From contig NW_025335268.1 of assembly GCF_004798865.1 (NCBI RefSeq), forward strand, positions 79,696,468-79,760,467: 64,000 nucleotides of DNA, given 5' to 3'. The notes beneath the pieces are model-generated. The model was not told where the DNA came from and did not search any database. It saw only the letters and a program-made list of their open reading frames with translations. Origin of the DNA: Varanus komodoensis. Its lineage: Eukaryota; Chordata; Lepidosauria; Squamata; Varanidae. Below, piece by piece: positions 24,087 to 34,012 of the stretch. The first letter of the stretch is position 1. Each line of letters begins with the position of its first letter. The translations under genes were made by a program, and so were the position numbers.

Positions 24087-26028
24087 ATTGCGGGCGATGA
24101 AGCGGGTTGGGAGACAACTGGAGCGTAGGTGGAGGAAATCATGGGACGACCGAACACACTTGAGAGCCCACTATCGGGCCTATGCTGTGGCAGTGAAGGC
24201 GGCGAAAAAGAAGTTTTTTTCCGCTTCCATTGCCTCCTCACAATGCCGTCCGGCGGAGCTTTTTCGAGTGGTACAAGGCCTGGTTCGCCCGGGTCCTAAG
24301 GAAGATCCGATGCCACCCTCAAAGGCCCGCTGTGATGACTTTGCCAGGCATTTCAGGGAGAAAATCGCTCAGATTCGTCACGAGCTGGACTCCACTAATG
24401 AATCAGAGGTCTCTGGGGAGACGCCAATGCTACCGTCTGGTCCAAAATTGTTGGAGGAATTTCAATTATTGCGGCCCGATGATGTGGACAAGGTACTTGG
24501 ACGAATACGTCCCACCACTTGCCTATTGGACCCTTGCCCGTCTTGGTTAATAAATAACTCCAAGCACAGGATTGGGACCTGGATCTTGGAAGTGGTTAAC
24601 GCTTCTCTGAGGGAGGGTCGAGTGCCTGCCCCTTTAAAGGAGGCAGTAATACGACCAGTCTTGAAGAAAGCGTCACTGGATCCAGAGATGGCCACTAACT
24701 ATAGACCTGTGGCCAACATCCCGTTTCTGGGCAAGGTGTTGGAGCGAGTGGTGGCGGGACAACTCCAAGCACTCTTGGATGAAGCTGATTATCTGGATCC
24801 TTTTCAGTCTGGCTTCAGACTCGGGTACAGTACTGAATCTGCCTTGGTCGCCCTGTACGATGACCTGTGCAGGGAGAAGGACAGGGGGAGTGCATCCCTG
24901 TTGGTTCTTCTGGACCTCTCGGCAGCTTTCGATACCATCGACCATGGTATCCTTCTGGATAGGCTAGCGGGATTGGGGGTTGGAGGCACTGCTTTGCAAT
25001 GGTTCTGCTCCTATCTCAACGGTCAATTCCAGAAGGTAGTGCTGGGGGACCATGTCTCTGCGTCATGGCAGCTATGCCATGGAGTACCACAGGGCTCCAT
25101 TCTATCCCCTCTGCTATTTAACATCTATATGAAACCGCTGGGAGAGGTCATCAGGAGGTGTGGGCTGCGGAATCATCAGTACGCTGATGATACCCAGCTC
25201 TACCTCTCGTTTTCCACTAATCCAGGTGAGGCAGTGGCTGTGCTGAACCGGTGCTTGGCCGAGGTAATGGAATGGATGAGGGCCAATAAACTGAAACTCA
25301 ACCCAGACAAGACGGAGGTCCTGTTGGTTGGCGGATCGGGCTTCGGAGAGGGTGGATTTGACCTGGTCCTGAATGGTGCAACACTCCCTCTTAGGGATAA
25401 GGTCCGCAGCTTAGGAGTACTCCTCGACCCGGAGCTTTCTTTGGAAGCTCAGGTGACAGCGGTGGCGAGGAGTGCCTTCCTTCAGCTTCAGCTGATTAAT
25501 CAGCTGCGCCCCTACCTGGAGTTCGACTGCCTGGCGACGGTGACACACGCGCTGGTGACTTCCCGCCTAGACTTCTGTAACACGCTTTACGTGGGGCTTC
25601 CCCTGAAGACGGTCCGAATACTTCAATTGGTGCAAAATAGAGCTGCCAGGTTGCTGACGGGGACGGGGCGTTATGCTCACATGACTCCAGTCCTCCATCA
25701 GCTTCACTGGCTGCCCATTGAAGCCCGGGCCCAATTCAAGGTGTTGATTATGACCTATAAAGCCCTAAACGGCTTGGGTCCGGGCTACCTGAATGAGCGC
25801 TTACGTCCGTATATGCCCGACCGCCCTTTGAGATCTGCGGGAGAGTCCCTTCTCCGGGAACCCTCCATGAAAGAAATTAGGAGAGTAAGTACTCGGAGGA
25901 GGGCTTTCTCTGCGGTGGCGCCCAACCTATGGAATTCACTCCCCAAAGAGGTCCGCCTGGCACCGTCGTTACTGGTTTTTCGGCGCCAGGTAAAGACCTT
26001 TTTATTTAAACATCATTTTAATTGTTAA
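24079..26028 (+). CDS. L2 LINE ORF2 fragment: reverse transcriptase, uninterrupted
   Basis: An open frame of 649 codons, the first few of which are flanking DNA. It lacks the endonuclease. RT blocks run from NYRPVANIPF (about residue 208) through LLDLSAAFDTIDH and GVPQGSILSPLLFNIYM to the catalytic YADD at about residue 368. An L2-type C-terminal region follows (HWLPIEARAQFKVL, then KLWNSLP-like and KTFLFKHHF). The enzyme copies LINE RNA at a nicked target. Because the 5' end is missing there is no promoter and this copy should not move by itself. The uninterrupted frame shows that insertion was recent on a genomic scale. It is not a host gene. Confidence 0.9.
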   Translation: MAKLRAMKRVGRQLERRWRKSWDDRTHLRAHYRAYAVAVKAAKKKFFSASIASSQCRPAELFRVVQGLVRPGPKEDPMPPSKARCDDFARHFREKIAQIRHELDSTNESEVSGETPMLPSGPKLLEEFQLLRPDDVDKVLGRIRPTTCLLDPCPSWLINNSKHRIGTWILEVVNASLREGRVPAPLKEAVIRPVLKKASLDPEMATNYRPVANIPFLGKVLERVVAGQLQALLDEADYLDPFQSGFRLGYSTESALVALYDDLCREKDRGSASLLVLLDLSAAFDTIDHGILLDRLAGLGVGGTALQWFCSYLNGQFQKVVLGDHVSASWQLCHGVPQGSILSPLLFNIYMKPLGEVIRRCGLRNHQYADDTQLYLSFSTNPGEAVAVLNRCLAEVMEWMRANKLKLNPDKTEVLLVGGSGFGEGGFDLVLNGATLPLRDKVRSLGVLLDPELSLEAQVTAVARSAFLQLQLINQLRPYLEFDCLATVTHALVTSRLDFCNTLYVGLPLKTVRILQLVQNRAARLLTGTGRYAHMTPVLHQLHWLPIEARAQFKVLIMTYKALNGLGPGYLNERLRPYMPDRPLRSAGESLLREPSMKEIRRVSTRRRAFSAVAPNLWNSLPKEVRLAPSLLVFRRQVKTFLFKHHFNC

Positions 26029-26261
26029 AATATATGATCTGGCCAGGGCAACTTCTTCTTCCTTCTCTTTTCTCCTCCTATATTATTTATTTACTTATTT
26101 TATACTGATAATTTTAATTTTATATTATTATGTTTGTAACTCAATGTATTTTTTGTATTTTTGTATTTAATGGTAATTTATTATGTTCTATTGTATTTCA
26201 ATGTATTTTATTGTGTTGTAAGCCACCCCAAGGCTTCGGCAAGGGGTGGCATAGAAATGTT

Positions 26262-26299
<38 letters not shown>

Positions 26300-26325
26300 A
26301 ATAATAATAATAATAATAAAAATTC
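24087..26325 (+). mobile_element. L2-type LINE, 5'-truncated, with open RT frame and (ACA)n/(ATA)n tail
   Basis: The element joins its flank at about 24087 (GCGGGCGATGAAGC, matching AGGGCGATGAAGC at 43720). It has the C-terminal two thirds of ORF2, a short 3' UTR (GTAAGCCACCCCAAGGCTTC), and a tail of ACA repeats turning to ATA repeats (26262-26320). The tail type and several 3' UTR differences set it apart from the copies at 4.0 and 43 kb, so it is a related subfamily. Confidence 0.9.
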
Positions 26326-28200
26326 CATGTGCTACAGAAACATCACAGCAAGGCTGCTGTGATGTGTGAACCCAGCCATAGCCTGTGGACTAAAGTGAAT
26401 TAAGAGAAAGCGTTGTCACAGAAGAGTCCAATATTCAGGTGTTCAAACTTAGTCTTCTTTGGGTGTTCTTCACATAAGGGAAATTTGTGTGATAAAAGGA
26501 GATCATGTTCAAACTTCTGGCTCCACTCCTGAGGCTTGCTTGCATGGAGTGGGCGATTTGAATTGAGGTTATTCACTGAGTTTTGGAGCTCCAATCATGC
26601 AGTACACACCATCATGTGTGCAAGAGAACAGCTGACTCAAATGTGGACACTTGCTGAACACGTGGCCTTTGAAGGTCTGAGCCAAGAGGAACAAGAGAGC
26701 ACAGCACAGGGAAGGTACAGGCGGTGCAGGCTTCCTCCTCTTTCATCATGCTGAACACTTCACTACATGAAGGAGATTACCCTCCCTCACGCTCTGTCAC
26801 TGTCAGCTTCCACTATGCATCAAGATAAAATGTTAAAGCATTTGATAAAAGGAAGATAAAATATAAGTGGGCCATATGTAAGATAAAGGAGGAGGGGAAA
26901 TTCATGTTCCATGTTTTGGCAGAGGGAAGTATGTTCCATTTACAGACTTTCCCAGTAAGGTACTTTAGACTGCAAATGTGCCAGATCCTAGGACAAAAGT
27001 TCATATGGAAGGATCCTAATAAGATGAACAGATACGTTAGTGCATAAAGGGGGTTTTGAATGAATACTCCCAAATGTGCTTCCCACAAGGACCACAGTCT
27101 ATGTCCACAGAGCTACTCCAGACAAGGAGGTATTCTTTTCTTGGCTGGAAGAGTTCTAATCACATATACCGGTATGCAAGTAGGGCGCTTTCTTGCACAG
27201 AATGTATGGATGCCAGGATGCATGGGGAAGTTGCTGGTGCTGCTGAATGTCACCATACGCTTTTCTTTGACACATGAGCCATGTCTGAATGTTTAACTTG
27301 CTTCATCTTGGAAAATCTAGTTATGAATTCTAATTCCATCAAGGATGCCCTAAATGATCTTTTTTTCCTGGTTTGTTAAAAAAAATCTGATTTACAACTT
27401 TGTATCTATCCTATGAGAAAAATATCCCATAATGTTTTCAGAATAGAGTAAGAAGTAGTATTTTTCACACTTTATTGCAGAGGGAATCTACTGTACATCT
27501 GTTCTTGGTTGTGAGGATGTGGCTGGGATGGAGTTTAGGAAAATCTGGTAAAATAAAAACCAAATTATTGACAGTTCATGTACCTGGGCAAGGCCCACTT
27601 TCTTATATATTAGGAATGGCAACTGAGCATGTTTAATAACTCATTTAGTGTGAAGAAACAATGCTGTGTCCTATAGATAGATTCTGAGGAGCCATAGAAT
27701 ACTTTAAATGACCAAAGCTGAGGTCAGAGACAGCATTCTAACTACAGAGAGAGTAGTCTGCAACATGGACCCCCTTCCCTTCATAGCTTGCATGGAAAGT
27801 ATGTCCAGCTTTCTGTATGAGGCTGATAATAAAAACTTAGAGAGTGAGAAAGGAGCTATTCCAATAGGTAGTGAGGGAACTGGAAAGGCCAGGAAACAAA
27901 CTAGGAAAAGAAGTGAAGTTCATCTCTGTTGCTCTTCCCACCCTCTATAGGTAAGTAAAGCTCTGGATTCAGGGGCTTAGGATCATCACAACAGGATAGC
28001 ACCCTTAACCTATTATTTGAAGAATGACAGCTATTCCTTTAGGTAAATAATCCCAGTAATAATTCTGTGCATCTTGTAAATTGATCTCTAGTTGTGTTAT
28101 CAGCCCTATGTCTATATACCATAGAAACTTAGGCTATTGGGAGGTTGGGGGGTTGGTCATGTAAGATTATTTTGGTGACAGTGTTTAACAGTTGTATAGC
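26326..28200. other. No gene seen
   Basis: Mixed AT-rich DNA with short open frames of no recognisable content. No splice-bounded exon is apparent. Confidence 0.4.
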
Positions 28201-28605
28201 TGAGACAGAACTTCCTAATGATAAGGCCCAACTAGGAAGTTTATTAAAAAGTATGGTAATGATAAGCCCAGACTCAAGAATGCGCTCCCCAGAGAGGTTC
28301 TCCAGGCGTCGATGTTCTATTCCTTTTGGTGCCAGGTGAAAACCTTTTTATTTGCCCGTTATTTTAAGGAATAGGAATTTTAATTGACTTTTAACACCCA
28401 CAGTCGCATTTTGTCTTTATTTCTGATTTTGATTTTGATCTTGACTTCGTTCTTGTTGGTAATATGTTTCTGTTGCTATTATGCACATTGTTAATTGTTG
28501 TAAATTACTGTTTTATTTATTTGTTTTGGTTTTTGTAAGCAGTCCTGAGGTGATTTCTGCACAGGATGGGATATAAATATTTTAATTAAATTAAATCAAA
28601 ATTAA
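28200..28605 (+). mobile_element. Old L2 LINE 3' end
   Basis: AATGCGCTCCCCAGAGAGGTT at about 28280 equals the ORF2 end of the young copies (NALPREV). A frame with KTFLFA-like sequence, a T-rich 3' UTR, a GTAAGCAGTCCTGAGG phrase and an AATTAAAT tail follow. It is diverged, and therefore older. Confidence 0.75.
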
Positions 28606-30930
28606 ATTAAGATGGAGGTTCCAATAGATCTATAAGCCTTAAAGGTTTATTAATGGGGACAAAGGTGAGAGATCCTATCTTGTTTTGCCTTATACAATTT
28701 ATGGTGCTTAACTCCACAGCAGCTTATACCTTTGCAAACCAACATAAGCTTTCAGGTGCCCTCTTTCCAAAACAGGAAATACAATGATAAAACTTCAAAT
28801 TGCAACTGGAAAGTTCATATTATGTACTATTCAGCCATTCCTATATAAATATATTATTCCTTCATATAAAAATAGGTATAAAGTTGAAGGATTCTTCTCT
28901 TATCCCAAATCTTTAAGGAGAGGTGAAGAAGTGGCACCATATCTCTAGGATTCACTGAACACCGTCTTGCAGCTCATTTGATACCCAATTCTAATTTGCA
29001 TTTTGAATCACTTTTCATGCAGTGTAAATAAGGAACCATGTAAATTCAAATGCAATCAAATGTATAATTTCCAAAAACTTAATAAATTTTATTAAAGAAG
29101 GGGTGATACAATCTACAGGGAAATTTTCACTAATTAGGAAAGTTGTGCAAATTGAACTGGGAAAGTCATACAAATAAAAAACATGTACATTTGGCAAACT
29201 ATTAATATTTTCAGTGAACATGTGCTTGTGGTTGCAACTGCATTCAGGGCTTCAAACAGGGCAGGCTTCCATATTTTGTAAACAAAACGTAAAAATTTCA
29301 TACATTCTTACTAATCACTTATATTGTTACTAACACAGAAGAGCTAATTTTATCTTATTGCTTGTTTGCCCCATATTTTGAAATACAGATGACTTTTATG
29401 TCTCTGTCTCAATGGCAGACATTAATGACTGATAATACTGTCAAATTCCATGCTGTAGCCATTAAAACAAGGTCACAGGTATCAACAGATGTTGTGTCAT
29501 TTTCTGTTCAAAAAAAAAGTGGGTATGTGCATAATTGAGGTGAGTTACCCAGTGGCATTTGCAAGAATTTTAGAAGGCACTGTTTTGACACATACTAGTG
29601 GTTTTATTTTGCCTTCACATTTTACCTTTCCCATCACTCCATATATTGCATTGCATTGATCTTTCTGAATGGTTTAAAAAGAACTTTTGTCCTGCATGAT
29701 ACAGCATTCACATACATTGTATCCCGCAAACCTTAGGCAAATGGTGCTTACCATGCAGCTTCTCTGAAGTGATCAAGCCCTGCAGCTGGATAAATTTACC
29801 AATAGGCAAAGGGAAGGGCTGTTTTCAGGCGGCATCTGTTTCATATATTGAAAGCATTATAGTGTCCTTAATTCACTGCATTATAGTAGCTGAGCACTTA
29901 TCTTTCCAAAGTTGTAATAACAATTATTTACTTTCAGAAACTGCTGATAATACATTATTTGTTTATTTGTTATTTGTTAAATTATTTAAATAATTTAAAA
30001 GAGAGTGACACCAGTAATATAAAAGAGCATTGAAGTGCAAAATTTATCTATGTAATAACCTCCTCTCCAGAAGAAACAGTTACTGAGTGCTGCAAACGTG
30101 TATGCTGGTAGCTATATTGCATCATCTACAATTAGCCAATTTATACAAACCCTTATTAAGGACATGTTGCAGTGACCAATATACACAAAAGTTTTTGATA
30201 ACTTAGACGCAGCCTAAGATCCATAGATGCTGCAAATTGACACCAAAGTGGCAATCCACTAATTATGCATTTTATGGTGATGTTCACAGAAGTTTCCTCA
30301 AACTACCAAACATGCCCATGGTCCAGAAATACTGGCCTACCTCTCAGTCCATCAGACTACTTTTCTGCTAGAAATGCCAACAGGAAGAGACAGTGATATG
30401 AACTGCCACTCTTTAGACATGTTCTATTGGTTCTTCATATTTATGCTCCACTTTTATACCTCACTTTTCTTCTAAGAATCTGAAAGAAATGGATTTTCAT
30501 GCATCTTTATCATCAGAACAAGCCAGTAAATTAAGTCAAGTTGAGAGGTAATGATTTCCTCAAAGTAACCCTGTAAACTTCATAGCTTTTCATCTAGTCC
30601 TAATCAGTCACTAACTGCTATACTATATTAACTTTCCATGGATAGCTATTCCCTTAATCGGATTTACTCGTACAAATATACCTTTCATCAATTAAACTTT
30701 CATACACATACGCTTGATGACTCTTCACTAGTTTTTACAGTGAAGAGTCAAGCAAATCAGTTAATAATGCCTGGTGTTCCTGCCACAAGCAGCACAAACC
30801 TCCCTGAGGGTGGAGCCAGCCCTTTTGGAAGAAAAAGGAGGATGGGGATTCAGTTTGGAATCAACTCCTGACGGGCAAGCACTAATTGGAAAGAACACTT
30901 CTTTGATAGATGCTACTTGAAGATATATGA
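28606..30930. other. No gene seen
   Basis: AT-rich DNA without recognisable genes. About 30440-30610 may be a worn reverse-oriented tRNA SINE (CATAGCTTTTCATCTAG preceded by AGGTAATGATTTCC), too weak to list separately. Confidence 0.35.
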
Positions 30931-30934
30931 ACAA

Positions 30935-31135
30935 ATGAAAAGTTATACTGGATCAGACTAAGATCTATCTAGTCCAGCACTCCATATCCACAGTGGCAAA
31001 CCAGATGCCCACAAGATCACTCAAACAGGATGGGTGCAAGACCTCTGCTTTATACTTCCCAAGCATCTTAGCAACTTGTATATGTAGGCACGGCATCTCT
31101 GCTAAGAAAGATAGCACATAATCATCAAGACTTGC
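30935..31135 (+). repeat. Interspersed repeat, second copy of the 15.8-kb family
   Basis: It shares ordered blocks with 15815-16035: a TGGATCAGA start, a CAC-AGTGGC phrase, CAAG-ATC-CTCAA, and the closing TAGCACATAATCATCAAGACT. It is probably a dispersed reptile repeat of SINE-like size. Confidence 0.6.
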
Positions 31136-31395
31136 TTACAACTTTATTATTACTCATGGTGTATTGCAAAGCCAGCTTAGCTCTATAAAGGAATATTGAG
31201 CCTTTTGCCTTCATTTTCTGGAAGGGGAAAGGGGGAGATGTGGTCACAGCAGCATTCATCTCACTTTTTGGGTTTATCCGCAAAAGCAGATAAATCAAAA
31301 GAATGCATTAATTAAACTTTATTTCATATAATTTGGAGGTTTGTATAATAAAACACTGAGTTGTTTTCATTGACTGATTTTTTAGTGAGTTGCTA

Positions 31396-31500
31396 TTTCA
31401 GCCTTCCCCAAATGAGTGTCTTCTGCATTTGATGGGCTGCATCTTCTAATGTTCACAGCCACCATGACCATTGGGGAGCTAATCCTTATGGGCTTCAGTG
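31396..31500 (+). repeat. Fragment of a small hAT-like element
   Basis: CAGCCTTCCCCAAATGAGTG, followed by a phrase on viewing from above of CATTTGATGGGCTGCATCTTC, resembles one half of a common palindromic reptile MITE (CTTCCCCAACCTGG type). The assignment is from memory; the second half is absent. Confidence 0.4.
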
Positions 31501-33000
31501 ACATTCTCTGTCCAGTGAATGTATATGCTCACATGGAATCTAGAATGAATAATTTTGTGAACTGACTATGTGAACTTGCATTTTGCTCAAACTGACTGAG
31601 AAAACTGTAATCTGCCTTCTATGATTTCCAAGTGTAAGTAAAGCAAGGAACAGTTGCAAGCATCATGGTGATCAACCCACAGTTCATAACCCAACATAAT
31701 ATGGGTGCTCCTCATGGGTAGTTCATTTTTAACAAGTCATGGTTTGTTAGTGCAGCTGAGTTCCGACTACATGATAACTCATGGTTTAACAACCACAACC
31801 CACAGTTCAAAGACAGCCCACATTCAGTCCTTGAGTATTGGTTTTTGTGTTGTCTGCATCAAGCAATGGGTTAAACTCAATGTTAGGCTAGCAGGAATTG
31901 CTAGGACAATGGAATTTTCTCCCCTCTCCCCCTTGTTTCAGCCCTCTCCCTGAAATTCTGCTCCAATGAAATAGAAAGGGGTTAGGATCAATTTGCCTTA
32001 ACAATGACATAACTGGAGAAGTTTTTTATGGGTAGATAAGCATGAAGATAGTAGTGATTGTGTGTTTGGACTTTCCTATATTTGAGAAATCTCTCAGCAA
32101 GGCTCTTGAGCAAACATAGCAACCATGGGATAAGAGTTCCTATTATGGGTTGGTAACTAGTTAAACAATAGGAAGCAGAACTAGGAATGGACAGTTCATT
32201 TAGAACTAAATCTCATCAGTTCAGTGCTTTTGTACTGCTTAACAGGTGAGAATTTTCCAGTGCTTAATCGACACACATGCACACACAATAGTCTCATTTA
32301 TGCTGCATCTTCAAATGGATCAGATGGGATAGTTCAATAATCAAAGATGGTTTGCACATTGTCCATATTACAGAGAAAACATGGGGTGCATAAGGGAAAA
32401 CATGGGATACTTTTTCTGATTGATAAATACAGTCACAGATGTGCTAGTGTTATACAGTGGTTATATTTTGTGGCTTCTGCAACCTCAGATTGAGTGTGAC
32501 TCAGCCATACTTTCTTTGTGGCTACAGAAGAGAACAAAAACGGTGGAAACCGGTGCTCTAATCATGGGAGGAAAAAGGTACTGGAGATGAAGACTTAAAA
32601 AAAAAAATCTATAGGACTGTGCTCATCCTTTGACAACCCTGTAAATTTCCATTTTCCAGGTTATAATCCTTCGTACACTTACTTGGAATAGCTTATGACA
32701 GGGTTCAAAACCAAAGAGAGTTGCAATAGAAATCTGTGTTGGAATTCCCAAGGTACTCTATACAAATCTTTTATAGGTTTGCTCCTAAGCGCGCCCGACA
32801 CATTAAATCAGCCGTACTTGCTTACTGCGCCTCTTCACACGTGCCTTGCAAACCGCATGACTTGGGTTGTGAGGAGTCCTCCAGAATTTTATTCTGTTCT
32901 GAAATTAACTACTGTGGGTGATCGCCCGTACACATTAAGAAAACCAGGCCTCTTAACAACCGCTCCATTTCCTCCCAGTCCTTCAAACCTATCTGCAGCA
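31501..33000. other. No gene seen; flank upstream of the WWC3 promoter
   Basis: A segment at about 31685-31820 contains CATGGTTT/AACCATG-like phrases in both directions and resembles the end of a small DNA transposon; a similar one lies at 52.6-52.8 kb. The rest is undistinguished until base composition rises after 32770. Confidence 0.35.
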
Positions 33001-33737
33001 AAGGCGACTACACGCTCGCGCTCTGAACAAAAGCACCATAATTTCCGCCATCCCTCTCCGCTCCGGAACTGGGAGCCACCTTCAGCAGAGGCTTCTAATT
33101 CCTCCCAGCCCTACGTCCGTCTCTTCCCCATAGGGAGGGTGCCACCGCTGCCGCCGGGCTGCGGGACTGGGAAACGAGCGGCGGTTCCAGGCAGGCCCTC
33201 CAGAAGCGGCGGGAGGAGAAAAGGGGAGGCGCAGGAGGCGGAGGGAGCCGAGCGAGGCGAGGAACATGGCGGGGCAGGCGCCAGCGGGATGCAGCTGAGG
33301 GAGCCGACGGGGCTGCGCGGCTGAGCCGCTGAACGAGGCCGCGCTCGTCTCGGGGACTGCTGGGAAGCAGAAAGGAAGGAAGGGCGGGAATTTCGCGGTG
33401 GCGGCCTGCGGAGTGGCTTTCTCGCTGCCTCAGGCGGGAGGAGGAGGAGGAGGAAGAAGGCTGGGTTGGGGGGACAGCAGCCGGCGGCAGCTGGGCTGGT
33501 CCCGGGGCCCGGCCAGGGGTGGAGGCGGGAAAGCCGCTCGAGACGATGATGAGTCCGGCGCGGCGCTGCAGCTGCAGCCGGAGCCGCCCGAGCCTTGTTG
33601 CACGCGGCTGGGCCGCTCGCTAGTCAGTGCTGGAGGCGGCGGTGGCGCAAGGCAGTCCGGGCCCCGCGGCCGAAGAGCGGCTGCTGCAGGGGGAGCGCTT
33701 GCTGCCGAGGCTGCCGCCCGGGAGTGGTGGCGGGGCC

Positions 33738-34012
33738 ATGCCGTGGCTGAGCGGCGGACGGCGGCGGCGGCGGCAGCAGCAACAGCAGCAGCAGCAGCAA
33801 CAGCAACAACAGGCAGCGGCGGCCACTATGGGACAGGGGACCGGGCAGCCACCCGTTGCGGCGACGGCGGCGGGAGGCGGCGGGCCGCGGAGCCGGGAAA
33901 GCTCGGAGTTGCCTTTGCCCGCAGGCTGGGAGGAGGCGAGAGACTATGACGGCCGCATCTTCTACATCGACCACAACACCCGGCAGACTTCGTGGATCGA
34001 CCCCAGGGACAG
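33738..34012 (+). CDS. WWC3: WWC3, first coding exon (first WW domain)
   Basis: The exon encodes 91 residues plus two bases of the next codon. It starts at an ATG with G at -3 and ends at GACAG before a GTCAGG donor. The protein opens MPWLSGG, then five Arg, thirteen Gln, a short Ala run, a Gly/Pro-rich linker, and a WW domain at about 58-91 ([17 protein letters not shown]64, Y76, W86, P89). [10 protein letters not shown] and FYIDHNTR followed by TSWIDPRD are diagnostic of the KIBRA family (WWC1-3), scaffold proteins that bind PPxY partners and act in Hippo signalling at membrane and cytoplasm. The family breaks its coding sequence right after DPRD. WWC3 is chosen over WWC1/2 for the extended low-complexity N terminus and the claudin-34-like neighbours. 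The second WW domain and later exons are not in the window. An upstream in-frame GTG at 33627 is not used as a start. Confidence 0.82.
33774..33812 (+). repeat. CAG/CAA tract encoding 13 Gln in WWC3
   Basis: Thirteen glutamine codons (nine CAG, four CAA) follow directly on five CGG arginine codons. The CAA interruptions suggest a fairly stable tract. It lies N-terminal to the WW domain in a region expected to be disordered. Confidence 0.95.

Noticed and set aside
32695-33324. 209-codon plus-strand frame just upstream of WWC3
   Set aside because: It runs from AT-rich DNA into the CpG island, shows no domain and is explained by GC-rich sequence lacking stops.
33627-33737. In-frame extension of the WWC3 protein upstream of 33738
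   Set aside because: It would need a GTG start; the first ATG is at 33738 and the extension is CpG-island sequence with no conservation that I recognise.
33398-33949. 183-codon alternative frame over WWC3 exon 1
   Set aside because: An overlapping frame in GC-rich DNA made of Gly/Ala/Arg runs; the WW domain lies in the other frame.
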